Origin: Isoetes taiwanensis
Lineage: Eukaryota > Streptophyta > Lycopodiopsida > Isoetales > Isoetaceae
Length of the DNA stretch: 64,000 nt
Assembly (NCBI GenBank): GCA_021234155.1
Contig: JAJEKV010000012.1
Coordinates: 3,321,638 to 3,385,637, forward strand
Direction of reading: 5' to 3'
The translations under genes were made by a program, and so were the position numbers. Within the stretch, counting starts at the first letter, position 1, and each line of letters opens with the position of its first letter. Below are positions 31,450 to 43,607 of this stretch, one piece after another. The notes under the pieces are model-generated. The model worked only from the letters and a program-made list of their open reading frames with translations. It searched no databases and was not told the DNA's origin.

Positions 31450-32720
31450 AATTTCCCGCTTAACTGTGCCAGACAAGCTTGAGACTTGGTACGCCTGCCA
31501 CAACTTATGCCTCAAGATCGGAACCAACCGAAAAGGGCTAAGCCTTTGCATTTCGAAAGACCTTCGCTCTCCGCCTTTTCCAAATCAGCCACAAAAGCCA
31601 AGCTCGCAGATAAATGAAACGCCGGCCGCTTGGCCTTTGCCCACACCGCTAGGGAAGGACTCCCAAGAGAATCTTCCTCGGCGCATAATGAAGTCCCAAA
31701 GAGGGCTCTCACCCAGACCAAGCTGCCCCTACCTCATTGCATAGGACAAAGCAAAGGTGCTCAATGGTCTCCGCGTCGCCTCCCACATAAAGGGCATGTT
31801 TCCGCTACCCGAGGCTTGAACCTCGTGGACTCTGGACATTCACTCACGAGGCTACTTGCAAGATCTCGCCACAAAAGGGCACCTGGATTTTAGGAGGAGG
31901 CAATGTATTCCACGCCCACTTCCACATGGCGGGCCACTTACTCCCCGGAAGCTTAAGTGACCACTTATCCGGGCGGCACGCGTGTCTGGCTTAGGAGCCC
32001 ATAAGCCGATGCTACAAACCGAGATGCATCAAGTCCACTATGCGACTTCCAAACGCGATTGACTTGAGAAGACAACCGCAATGGAATAGCATTGGCAATT
32101 CCGCCCAAGTCCGTATGTCCCACCGCCGCATGCCAAATCTCTCCCTAAAAAAACTCCCATGGCGCCCGATGACCTTCCCAATACCACCACGGATGGATGT
32201 TACCCCCGCGGCAAATCCATCTACGTGAGAACTGGGTGTAAGGAAGAGGCCAAGGGAGATGCAGAGTCCAAGGGTACCCGAGAAAGGGCGATGAGGCTAC
32301 CATACATCCGCTAGGGTCCAATGAAAAGAGAACCTTGACCACCTTCCGTGCCTTCGGGAGACCCTTAAGAAAAGGTGAAGCATGAGGGAATGGCCGCGAA
32401 ATCCTCAAACAGAGCCCACGGCAATCGAGCCGGAATAGTTGGCTTCCTAAACACAATAGAATGGACGGTGAAGGATCGTGCCAACAGAGCCAAACACGGG
32501 ACTGTTGCTCTGCGCAACAACCGCCGATGAATTTCGACACCAAAGACCTTCGTGTGCAACGACACATCAAGCATACCCAAACCCCCTGCACATGGGACGC
32601 ACACACTTCCACCATGACCTTCATCAGTAGCCCCTCCTCATTCCCTCCCCAAACAAAATTGCGAATGGTGTCATCCAACTCCTTAACCACACTTTCGGTG
32701 CAAGTATGCGAGGAGGTCAA
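31450..32720 (-). pseudogene. LINE B C-terminal region (linker and zf-RVT-like)
   Basis: The frame 32720-32145 contains 'VVKELDDTIRNFVWGGNEEG', the segment that follows the RT in plant LINEs ((L/I)R.F.WGG). It aligns by eye with 'LDKIVRNFVWGGDDEG' of LINE C at 51.5 kb. Downstream, broken frames (31512-31721 and neighbours) carry Trp/Cys-rich sequence typical of the zinc-finger end of such proteins. It ends at the poly(A) tail at 31324. Confidence 0.65.
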
Positions 32721-32988
32721 GCGTAAACATGAGTGCTACAGAAAGACCGACTTGGCTACTACGTAATCCTACCAGCCATGGTGAGTTTACTTCCCTCACC
32801 AATTCAAATGCCGCTTAAGATTACGTAATGTCTCCTGGAAATTGCCCTAGCATTAATGTCCAAGCCAAATGGTATGCCTAACAGTTTAGCGGTACCGTGT
32901 CAATGGCGATGTTAGAGCCCGTGGAAACCGACTCAACCACGCAGAGGAGGTTCCTCCAAGACCCACATGGCCGAAGCACTTCGACCGG

Positions 32989-34316
32989 TTAAGCAAGCAT
33001 CCCGAAGCTAAAGAAAAGGCATCCAAAATATTCTTGGGTGCTTTTGGAGATTGGACTTCGTGCATGAAGAAAGAGGAATGTATCATCCGCAAATTGACTG
33101 CAAACCTGTTGCGACCCATCATCCATGCGGAGACCTTGCACCACATTGTCAGCAATTGCCACCTGAAAAAGCTGAGAGAGAGCTTCTGCCACTATAGTGA
33201 ACAAGAAGGGGGCCAACGGACATCCCTGCCTAATGCCTCGGCCCACCGAGAAGATTGAAGAGGTCTCACCCTGACACTTCACTGTCGCCCTAGCAGACAC
33301 ATGCAGCTTCATAACCGTTTCCAAAACTAGGCCCGCACTCAAAGGCACATCATATCTCGCCAAGAACTCGCCAACCGACAATCGCCATAAGCCTTGGCAA
33401 AATCCAGCTTAAGAAAAACAAGGGGCTGCCTCATCCTACGAGCCCAATGCACTCCCTCAAAAGCAGCAGCCACATTATGAAGAATATTCCGCTGAGGTAT
33501 AAAACCAGACTGCTCTGCACTAATGGCGTGAACTAGTACTGGCTTAAGCCTCTCAGCCAAAGCCTTAGCAATGATTTTATACACTACAGACAACAGAGTA
33601 ATAGGCCTCCAGTCATTGATGGTTTTAGGATGCTTACACTTGGGTATAAGTGAAATACAACCTGTATTCAGCAGAGGATGCATCGAGTTATTCCCCAAAA
33701 GATCCACATACACCTGCACCACCGAGTCCCCCACCCATTCCCAGTACTTCTGAAAAAACTCCACTGGTATTCCATCCAACCCAGGACACTTATTCCGAGC
33801 CAACAGGCGGCATGCGTCCCCCAACTCCTGCCCTGTCAACGGCTCCTCTAAGCTCTGTCTTTGAAGGGCTGAGATTCTTGGCGAAACCTTGGCCAGCACC
33901 AGCTCTTGAAAAACACTCTGTGAGGGAAGCGGGCTCTCCTTGAAAAATGTTTCATAGTGCGCTGCTACGAAGGCCTTGATAGCATCCGGTTCTTTAACAA
34001 CACTCCACAGGGTGTAACTATGTCCGCCATGGTCTGCCATACTACTTCGGCGGGCTGCTCGGAAAAAGACTTGAGAGCAAGTGTCCGATCGCTTCAACCA
34101 CGCCAAACCCGCTTTGACCACGGCCTGACACCTTGGCCTCCTCCTCAACCTCGATCGGACGAAGCACCTGCTCACGCAAGCCATCGAGACCAGCCCTCTA
34201 AGAGACTCCGGTTCAGCATATAAGGCATCCAAGCTTCGACGTTGAGCCAAAGCCTTTTGCCTCCCCATTCTTTTTGTAAACCGTTTTACCCTAGCCAATG
34301 TCAGTAACCATTGCAC
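32989..34316 (-). pseudogene. LINE B reverse transcriptase, one frameshift
   Basis: The upstream frame (34316-33339) has 'GLDGIPVEFFQKYWEWVG', 'LNTGCISLIPKCKHPKTIND', 'WRPITLLSVVYKIIAKALA', 'QSGFIPQRNI' and 'LKLDFAKAYGDC' with the first catalytic Asp. After one frameshift near 33370 the next frame (33381-32989) gives 'GRGIRQGCPLAPFLFTIVAE' and 'SQFADDTFLFLHA' with the FADD catalytic pair intact. All core motifs survive; only the frameshift and later breaks prevent function. Plant L1-type reverse transcriptase. Confidence 0.85.
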
Positions 34317-34404
34317 TCATTCCACCGTCCCCGATCAATATCTCACGCCAAATGAGCTTACGGTACCGTTGGAACTCGGATCCTGAAGAAAGGTTGTGTT
34401 AAGC

Positions 34405-35220
34405 TTAAAACCGGCCCCGAGGGCCGCGGTGGGTGGTCATGAAGCTGGCTGAATGATCCGAGGAGTGTGATCGAGACGAGGTGGCGAGAACATTCACCCT
34501 AGTGAAGGCTGGAGCATAATCCAAAACTGGCTGAGTACCATAAACTCTATCCAAACCTAGAGTATGCCCTACCATGCCCCAGCCAATTATTGCACCAAGT
34601 ATAACTCCGATCCCCTGAAGCTCACCAAACCCCACTCCTCGCACAAGCCTAAGCCATTGGTCGCGCCAAAACCCCTGCATAATAATCTCGAACCAATACC
34701 ATGCACGTCCTCCGAGCTCCACCATGTTAAAGTCACCCAGACAAACCATGTAGAACCCATACCAAAGGATCGGAGCTTATTTCGCAGCTTGTGCCCATAA
34801 ACAACCTCTCTCGAAAGTGGCCCCAATTGGAGCATACACATTTACTAAGCCCCACTCGGGGACGCCCTCCTTCCATTTAATCAACGCCTAATGGCCGTGG
34901 CTATCCAGGGTGGTGAAAAAGGTTACATGTACACCCATTTTCCAACAAATCAAAGTACCTCCCTCGCCCCCGCCTTGTTGTAGCAACCGCCGCTACATAC
35001 CGATTACCCAAGATATTCATTAGGTTGTTAATGTCACCCCGCACATTTATGCTCCCGCAAACACAAGATATCCGGATTAAGATTCTTCCACGACCATGGC
35101 GAGACGTGCTCGCTTATTCTGAGAGGATTTGATGCCTCTCACATTCCAGATAGAATTTTTCTTATCCATGTGGGTCCTTGTGCACCAAGGGGTCGGGATC
35201 CCTTGCAAAGCCTCACATGC
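34405..35220 (-). pseudogene. LINE B AP-type endonuclease, frameshifted
   Basis: It starts with 'IWNVRGIKSSQNKRARLAM' (near 35160), the typical WN.RG opening. Downstream 'MVCLGDFNMVELGGR' holds the GDFN box (near 34740), followed by 'LGLDRVYGT' (the usual LDR box) and 'SHSSDHSASF' (SDH box, near 34455). These are the catalytic landmarks in the right order. The frames change between them. The domain would nick target DNA for target-primed reverse transcription. Confidence 0.75.
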
Positions 35221-35299
35221 CTCCACACGATCAGCCCAGAAGAAAAGTTCGACTACCCGATCAATCACCATTCGATCCACTTGAGGAGGGGCCAAAGAC

Positions 35300-36519
35300 G
35301 GTGGGTCATGGATGATGAGCTAAATGACCCTCTTGAGGAGCTCTCACTGGCCGCCTCCTAGAAACAACTCCGTTGCCACCCTTCCTCTTTTCTGGCAACT
35401 CTTCAATCATGGCAAGTCTCCTACATACCTCGGGATGCACCATACGAGAGGAAGGTTCAGGTTGTGTCTCGGACTGCCCACACCGCTCCACAACCTTCAA
35501 CACAGGGGGAACAAGTGCGTAAGATGAAGGCGCCCAATCACTATTTGCTCGGCCTTTGCTTTGGTGTCAATGCGATTATCTTTGGTGAAACCGCTTAAGC
35601 GATGGAAACATTGCCAAAAGCTCTCCCCATTGAGCAAGTCCAACCGGAAGTAAGAATAATAATCACCACTCTTAACCACAAGACTCGAGGTAACACTTCA
35701 TCCGCCCGGAATACCTACACATATCTGCGCGCGCACCCACAATCGAAAGTGCTATGTGAGTTCCCGTGCCTTTGGCCATGGCTATTAGAAACTCGAGGCA
35801 CCATCATCTCTCGAGGCGTATCCGGATTTGAAGCCAGCATGGCACTCTAACCGCAGCAGCCTAGCGTAAGAGAAACCGGAGTATAATCTTTGAACAAAAC
35901 ATAGGCCCCTCCCATACGCAGCCACTCTATGTGAGACCAACTGCTCCACCGCGGCCTCGGAATCAACCATAATAAGAAAGAAATTATTGCCCGTAGACTT
36001 CGAGTCACATATGGAGGCAATCCCACCTCTTAAACCGAGCCCGAGTAGCGATTACCCAAGCCTCTGATATCCAAAAAGGCCCCAAAGAAATGGCCTAACA
36101 CCAAGATGCAACCAAATTCTCAGATAATCGCACATGCTTGGTGATTAATTTCTACAACAGGAGGTAATGATTTAAAAACTTGCTGCAAATCCTTCTTGTT
36201 ATTCTGCTCTAAGATAAGCAGTGCCTCTGTCACCCTAGAACTTTTCTCTGCACTTTCTGCTTGCAAAGGTTGCCTAATCCAATCAAAAAACCTAGGCCTA
36301 GAAAGACGGGCAACAGTGTCATTAAGCTGGGGCTCGTGGTGGTTGAGGCATCACCTCTGGGGAACCTACCCGAAAGGGGTCTTCTGGCAGCAAACCACCA
36401 TTCTCACCAAACAAAGATGGCAAAGTTATAGACTCCAAAGGTGGCATTGAGCTGGGCACCACCTCTCTATTCTCCATCCTCTCCGAATTTCCAGAAGCCA
36501 GCTCCTGGGAATCCACCGG
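35300..36519 (-). pseudogene. LINE B 5' region and ORF1 remnant
   Basis: Short minus-strand frames (35785-35970 with 'AAVEQLVSHRVAAYGRG', 35306-35503, 36322-36516 with Pro-rich sequence) fill the place where plant LINEs carry ORF1, the RNA-binding chaperone. I could not see a CCHC knuckle or a clear RRM. The region is too broken to assign residues. Confidence 0.45.
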
Positions 36520-36531
36520 ATAAGTTTATAT

Positions 36532-37762
36532 GGTTATGATAATTGACATATGGTTATATGCTTATATGTCTACATGGTTGTATGGTTTATATTTAATGTC
36601 TATTATTATATATGTTTTATATGTTACAAGAAATTTAGCCGCCGCGAACATTTCTCTTTACCGACTAGGCGTGAGTTTCAAAATGCAAGTACTATGAACA
36701 TGTCTTTGCCACAAAAAAGAGCGCAGCGAGGGTATTTCAAAATGAAACTTTTCCAAAAACAACCCATTGATTGATTAGTCAAGTTGAATGTCATCTAGCA
36801 GAACCAAAAGAATATTGAATGATGTTAATGTCCCTCAGTAGCATATAGCTTGTGACTGCATAGAAAACATGTAGCATATTATGCGAGTTAAGGCAATTTG
36901 TAAAATGAACTCAGAAGTAATGTTTCTCGGGGTTTTAATAGAGGGTCCTTGATGTGTACAACCCTGACTTTACACTTTGAAATCCTCCATGCAATGTGAA
37001 GGTAAGAATGCATCTGCAATGATAATATGTTTTGCAACTCTGTTCAAATTCTCCTACATAATAATGCTTTACATGGTAAATTCAGTCATGCTTAGATTGT
37101 TCACAGATATAGATTGATTGGCCTTCAAGCACATTGGTTGGCTGAGCTCGTTTGTTAGATTGCAATTAACTTTTTGTATGTTATTGACCAAGTGAGTTAG
37201 CATATCTACACAAAGTAAGCAAGCTCTAACATCTTTTCATTGCATTGGCATGTTTCACCTTTTCATTGCATTGGCATCTTTCCACCAATAAGTATACATG
37301 TGTTTTGCGAATCTGCATAGACCAAGCAAAGTCTAGCATCTTTTTATTGTATTGGCATCCATCAACTAAGTATTGTCTAAGCCATGCATGACAAACAAAG
37401 AACCTTTTGCTCTGAGCTACCTTTTAACAAGAAAGAAATATGAGAAAGTAACAAAACTTTAAAATAAAATTATGTTCATATAGAACATTGCTAATATGCA
37501 AGTAGCATGACTTATTTAAAGAACCAAGAACCCTTAGTTGTAGAATAATCTATGTCTTATCTAAACTGTTCAACATCTCTTTGAATTTGCTCACTAAATA
37601 CATGTACTTATAGCCTCATGTTGGGATCCATTCATTTTCAAACCAAAATGATAACATCTAGAAAGAGTGCCTTAAAGAGGTCAACTCCATCCTAAAAACT
37701 ACTGGAGGTCGGCCTCATCTCAATCACATTTCAGCAAGTTATGGAGAACTCACTTCTCAGAC
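36532..37762. other. No supported gene; duplicated AT-rich target sequence
   Basis: 'GGTTATGATAATTGACATAT' lies at 36532 and again to the left of LINE B at about 31250, showing that the LINE landed in an AT-rich tandem repeat. The rest is AT-rich without recognisable features. Confidence 0.5.
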
Positions 37763-38680
37763 GTGTGTGTCCTGCAACACATGCCATTCTCAAAGTGCAA
37801 CACTTGCATTCAACTGAAGGATACACTTGCATCAACTGCAATAGAGAGAGAAAGAATGGCAATTAGGGAGCAATTTGCAGATCACCAAAGGGACCAAACA
37901 TCATGTAGACAATTGTATTGGCAGTGGAGAACATTTTCTCGGATGCAGCCTGACAGATTTTTGTGTATAATTCATGATAAGATGGACCAACACAAGACTT
38001 TCTTGCCAAAGCTAGATTCTTTGCCCAAGCGTTGTCAAAACGCTTTTCAGATGAAAGTAAGTCTGGCGGGTGTGTTAACACATGGGCATGGAACTGGAAC
38101 CTATGGTCATTTTGTGCTTGATCTATGGAGGGATGATCCAAATTTCCATCTGAGTTCTATTTTCAAGTGCTTGAGAACACTAGAGAAAGGTTCGATAGAA
38201 GGGAGGAGGTATTCTCCATCAGCCCCCATTTTTGAGGCTTTGATGGACGATCAACTGCTCTGTTACCAAAGGCAGATAAAAGAGCTCGCATCCAAGGTGT
38301 CGAAAGAATCAAGGAGGACTTGGGATGATTTCCCCTTACTTGAGAAACAACTGCCAAAGAAACCATGTATTCAATTGAACAACTGTTGGAAAGAAAACAA
38401 GAATAGATGGATGTTTGGGGCAATGTCATATTTGACAGCAGTGGGAGTATTCAAGGTTGTGAAAGTGGGGTTCATGATGGTTGGGCATACATATGATGAT
38501 ATAGATGCATTCTTCGGAACTTTCCTACCAAGCTCAAGAGAGAAAACGTGACTAGTCTCCCTGAACTAATGGATGTGTTTGAGAGCTGCATTGACCCCAA
38601 CCCAATGGCTTTCTTGATGGATGACGTTGCAGATTGGAAATCATTTGTCGAGGGATACTTGCTAGATGGTAAGGATCAGT
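37763..38680 (+). pseudogene. DDE-type transposase relic (DUF7869-like)
   Basis: The 262-codon frame starts within a domain: 'FSKCNTCIQLKDTL' (Cys pair), then 'CIIHDKMDQHKTFLPKL', 'GVLTHGHGTGTYGHFVLDLW', 'IQLNNCWKENKNRWMFG' and 'FMMVGHTYDDIDAFFGTF'. These match the order of a widespread transposase-like domain (DUF7869) in which D..Q.KT, LDNC..ENKN and VGHT..DID carry the presumed metal-binding acids. In this copy the second block has Asn where Asp is usual. A frameshift at about 38530 moves the frame to 'LKRENVTSLPELMDVFESC' and 'DVADWKSFVEGYLLDGKD', then a stop at 38685. It is dead. The family name is from memory. Confidence 0.6.
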
Positions 38681-38989
38681 TGACATGACACACAAAGCCA
38701 CTTCAGTTCAAGTGTCATCAAAAAGGCATCTTCTATTATCTCGGCCCGACCCCTTTTCATGCAGAAAATAGTTGGACGTGGACTATTCAATGCTGCCCTT
38801 TTATTTAAAATAGATAATTGCAATCTTTGGCTTTAAAGGTTATAATCACATGCCCCCGTGGCTAAATCTTTACACTAGAATGTGTTTTTAAGACTTAGGA
38901 AATTGTTTCCTAGGCTCCCCTTTAGTCATATTCTTGGGAACCATTAGGGATGGAATACCGATCATGCAATATAAGTGGAGACCAGGTGA

Positions 38990-39805
38990 CAATTTGTGGA
39001 TGCTTGTACAAGGAATCGAGTTGTGGCAACGGGGGCTACAGGTGAAGTTCTTATTCCTAGAGGGCAGCCAAAACCAATTCCTCCCTTCAAGACTGTTAAA
39101 GACTCTAGCCAACTAGTGAAGGGCATCAAGGATTATATAATGCACTGGGATGATGTTCGAAATGGAAAGCACACCTCCACTCCGAAGAAAAATCACATGG
39201 ACTCCCTAATCAATTATTGGGAGAAAGTTGTGACATGCTTAGAAACAGAACAACCATGTGGGGGGGAGCTGAGAGACGGGTTCTTACCAGAGTCCAGATG
39301 GGAGGGTTCTCATGGAGCAAGCACATCTAAGAAAGTTGACTTGGGTCCTAACAATGGTTCCAAGTAGTTTGTGGGAAGTAAGGCCTCAAAGCCGAAGTGG
39401 TTTGATCTTCCTGAGTGGGATCCCTTTGAGGACATCAAGGAAGGATACTTTATGCTAGTAAGGCCTGACGATGAGGATTGTCCAATATGGTTAGGGGTGG
39501 CACTCTCTGATGTAACCACCAACATGGCTGATGAAGAGGAGTTGCGTCCTGGATTCCAAATTCAATATTGGGAGCCCATTGGAAGACACAAGAAGGGAAA
39601 CTTGAAGAAGCAATACACCGACTGCTGGGAGAAGAAGTGGAGGGCAAATCATGCTGATCCTCAAAGGAGGGAATTGGTGGAGTGTGTGGTATGGTCATAT
39701 CCAACTTGTCACATTTCAAAGGACAAGACACACGAGATCCCAAAAAGGGAGATGGACAAAGCCACGAGCAACCTCCATGCTATAGCATTGTATAAGGGTA
39801 GATAA
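38990..39805 (+). pseudogene. C-terminal part of the same transposase ORF
   Basis: The frames 38996-39367 and 39371-39805 are separated by one stop (39365-39367). The first has 'GEVLIPRGQPKPIPPFKTV' and 'WEKVVTCLETEQPCGG'. The second has 'GYFMLVRPDDEDCPIWLGVA', 'GFQIQYWEPIGR' and 'DCWEKKWRANHADPQRRE', a small beta-rich C-terminal domain (F..VR...... PIWLG.A.....IQYW.P) often found after DUF7869-type cores. It follows the core on the same strand after about 300 bp that look like an intron or a decayed linker. Confidence 0.5.
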
Positions 39806-39829
39806 TATTGAGAAGCTTGAAAACTTTCT

Positions 39830-40655
39830 CAACTCGTGGGAGAGTCCCATTTTCAGTTTGAGTCCCAAACGTCGAGATCTGACTCACTTTAATTAAATGT
39901 GACTTAATCCCAGAAGTACAAAAAATAATCCCAAAAGAATAAGAAGCACAGATACAAAGAGAAGGTTGTGCAAGGCACTGATCCACCACGCACACAAAGC
40001 AACAATCTATTTCATAACTATAGAGATTTGACTAGTGTAAAACTAGCCCCAAATTTAAGACTGCCATGCCAAATTGAAGTGGGCTCCTCTCAAGATCAGA
40101 ATCCAGCCCAAAAACCGGACTTTACTCATCAAATTCGGTCTTACGCTTAAAAGCTAGACTTACATCCAAGATTCCACCTCTACTTTTGTAAATTTGGCCT
40201 CTACGGTAAAGCTCCTCAACTGGCCGCAACTATGCGCTTTATGCTGGCTCTCGAATCGATTCCAGCCAGACTGTGCGTTAGCTTTGTGTTCTATTCTAAA
40301 TGTGGGCCCCAACAAATGCCCTAGAAGGAAGCCAGCTTAAGCGGTAAGCCCATTGCCAACCAGATCAATTGAAGCTCACGCATTAAAAATCCCGCATTCA
40401 AGCTCACGATTAAAGATCCCAAATCCCGATTCAAGCATTTCATTCAAGCTCACATATTAAAGATCCCCGACCCAAATTAAAAGCCAAAGCATCCCGCTAG
40501 CTCGCCCAAATTTAAAAGGCAACAGAATGCTGCGTGCTTGCCGGAAAGATCGTGCTTGCCGAAGTTCACAAAGAGGGGCCGCTTTTAGAACAGTGAGAGC
40601 CATAGTGTTTAAGGCGTTACGCCTGCTTCCAAAATCCGATTTCAACCAAGGCGCC
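39830..40655. other. No supported gene; local repeats
   Basis: 'CAAGCTCACG.ATTAAA.ATCCC' recurs three times at 40370-40470. No coding or RNA feature is seen. Confidence 0.45.
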
Positions 40656-40661
40656 TAATCA

Positions 40662-41132
40662 CATAACGGGCCCATGGTAGACCGCCGAGTATTCAACCTT
40701 GAATGTGCCCCGTATGCGTTCCCGAGACACCGCATAAATGGGTAGAAGAGACTACTCATAAAGTCTAGACGGTTTTGCTTTCGGTTGGTTAAGGGCATGC
40801 CGGTTAGGAACGCTATAGTTGGTATCGAAAGCAGGTCTCGAAGTTCGAAGTCTCCATGGGTGCCTATATGCATGGGTAATTTGCAAAGACTTGGTAATCA
40901 TTGTGACATGGTATAACATAGACATGATATAGCCTTGGATGCTCGAGGACGAGCATAGTTCTAGTGGGAGAGACTGTAACGGGCCCATGGTAGACCGCTC
41001 GAGTATTTGAACCTTGAATGTGCCTGTGGAGCGTTCCCGAGACACCGGCATAAATGGGTAGAAGCGACTACTCATAAACGTCTAGACGGTTTCGCCCAGT
41101 TGGTTAAGGGCATGTCGGTTAGGAACGTTACA
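40662..41132 (+). mobile_element. TRIM element 2 (same family, opposite orientation)
   Basis: Terminal repeats at about 40662-40817 and 40975-41132 match those of TRIM 1 in the opposite orientation. The left repeat is worn (CATAACGGG for TGTAACGGG; GCTATA for GTTACA). The primer-binding site after the left repeat reads TTGGTATCGAAAGC, a mutated initiator-Met complement; the polypurine tract GTGGGAGAGAC precedes the right repeat. The flanks are AATCA (40657-40661) and AATCC (41133-41137), a 4/5 match that suggests a decayed TSD. It is older than TRIM 1 by divergence of its repeats. Confidence 0.88.
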
Positions 41133-41807
<675 letters not shown>

Positions 41808-41810
41808 GGG

Positions 41811-42431
41811 GAGCACTTCTTGGATTTTTGATTTTGCAACGCCAATATGGAAAATTAAATGCCAAACATGCAGTTGTTCTAGATTCATCATGTAGCTTAG
41901 CAGATATTCAAATGATCACATTTGTGTTCTTAGAGAAATGATATCTAATTTTTTCTAGTGTCAAACACCTAGAGCTGATTCTTTTGTACCTTGTCCATTT
42001 TGCGTGCTTTGGTGCAGCAATAGTTCACGAACTATAGTATGGAGATTATATGTGGCTTTCATATTGGCCAAGGCATTCCGTATCATGGTCTGGCCTGGGC
42101 CATAGATGGAGGACAACAGCCTTCGTTTCTGCTTCTGCTATATGCTGCAAAAGAGAAACAAAATGAGAAATGGCAAGATTTATTAAAACCCCTTCCTAAA
42201 GAGAACCCATCTTTTGGTTCTAATTATTGAATTTGCGGTTGTAGTTTAATGACTATAATCAGCTATGCTTTAGGAACCAAATCACAAAAGTTGTTTGCAT
42301 ATGCAAAAGCCGAGGCCCAGAAATATCTAAAGGCATTCAAAATTTAGCAGTCAAACTTTAACACCCACTTTTGCAAATGTTGACAATAAAGTGTATTACT
42401 ATCGCTTACAACGTTGAATATTTCCATCTAG
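41811..42431. repeat. Repeat A1, left copy flanking the PLE
   Basis: 621 bp nearly identical to 48952-49606 in the same orientation. It runs from GAGCACTTCTTGGAT to TATTTCCATCTAG. It contains exon-like sequence (plus frame 41811-41940 'LILQRQYGKLNAKHAVVLDS' and 42039-42230 'GFHIGQGIPYHGLAWAIDGG') around an intron-like GTGTCAAAC...GGTGCAG, suggesting a fragment of a transposase or host gene; no family was assigned. Its right end abuts the PLE terminal repeat B1 exactly. Confidence 0.85.
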
Positions 42432-43236
42432 GCAGCCAGCCACCCTTCTTCTCATTCTAACACTTCTTCAGCATTAGGGCTAATAGGGCACCCATCAGAA
42501 TCATATTCGTCTGAATGCTCAAACATCCTGTAGTTATAGTAATTATCCCCAGGGCATTTATTCCCCCCCATAATCTGTACCACAACGACACCTACTTCCG
42601 GATTCTGGCATGCAATCCTGTCAATCCAAGATCTTGGACCATACTTATAGCTTGCCTATAGCTTACAAGATCTATATATTCAGAGAAGTTTGTAGCTGCG
42701 GCTACCTTTTTATCAGGGTAACATACCTCGAGTTCCACCCCTTGTACCCAGAATAGACGTTTTGCCCAGTGCCCCTACTACTTTGGTGCTCAATCAGGAT
42801 TTGTAGGCGTGGACCGGACTTAACTCATGTAAATCGTATCCATGTTTCCAATGCCAATGCCCTAAACCATTGATCTAGACAGTTTGTGGAGATAGAAAAA
42901 AAGGGGCACGTTACTGCTAAGACCATATTACCCTAGTGCAATGTAAATATTATATCCTGTTAATTTAGATATCTTGTATTTTTATAAAACTAAAGCCAAG
43001 TATTAGCATGCTCATGGCCACATAAGCCATAAAGAACCATAGTCCGAATATTTCAAGACAACCAATACTACAGACTATATTATTGGTGTACACTCCTCTT
43101 AGTTTAAAAAAAAAGGGTTTATCAACCCCACTCAGCTCTAACTTTTAGAACCATGGTCCAACAGAAGCTATCATACCTACTTTGTACTACTCACATGCTG
43201 AATAATTAAACCCATAAGAGTTATAATCCAAATATA
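42432..43236 (-). repeat. PLE terminal direct repeat B1 (3' side)
   Basis: About 805 bp, some 96-97% identical by eye to 48138-48935, in the same orientation. In PLEs such direct repeats (pseudo-LTRs) flank the coding region. On the minus strand it contains a coding piece ('GHWAKRLFWVQGVELEVCYP' and 'EHSDEYDSDGCPISPN') that stops at the junction with A1. It begins GCAGCCAGCC at the A1 edge and ends near an A-rich tract. Confidence 0.85.
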
Positions 43237-43607
43237 AAAAAAGCCTACCTCCATCCGTAGGATAAGTGTTTAGTCTGTGCTCATAGGGGATATACTCGGA
43301 CCCCTACTAACACAGTTGAGGTCCACCCCTTACCCTATTAGTATACTATAACTGAAAAACCAGAAGACATACAGGTGTTTACAATATGATGTACCTTATT
43401 AGCAAGTGGTAATCTCCTGTACCAACATTGATTTGTCGAATCTCAGTCCTGGAAACACATTGTTGCTAATATAGCTTGTGACCTTATTCCTTAAGCCACG
43501 CTCATCAAATCCGTTATTAGTGAAGCATTTAATCAGACCCTTAATGTCAGCAGCTGCTTTGAGAGGACATGAATTAACATACATGTAGGGAAGTATCTGT
43601 GAGATTA

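Larger units (their letters stand above)
31312..36531 (-). mobile_element. LINE B, near full length, 12-bp TSD, poly(A) tail
   Basis: Identical flanks ATAAGTTTATAT lie at 31312-31323 and 36520-36531. The left end starts with about 15 T (a poly(A) tail on the minus strand). Minus-strand order: 5' region (36519 to about 35300), endonuclease (about 35180-34400), RT (34316-32989), C-terminal linker and zinc-finger region (32720-31450). The size of 5.2 kb suits a complete L1-type plant LINE. Frameshifts break it into several ORFs, so it is inactive, but the clear TSD means it is fairly young. LINE C at 50.1 kb is the same family. Confidence 0.88.
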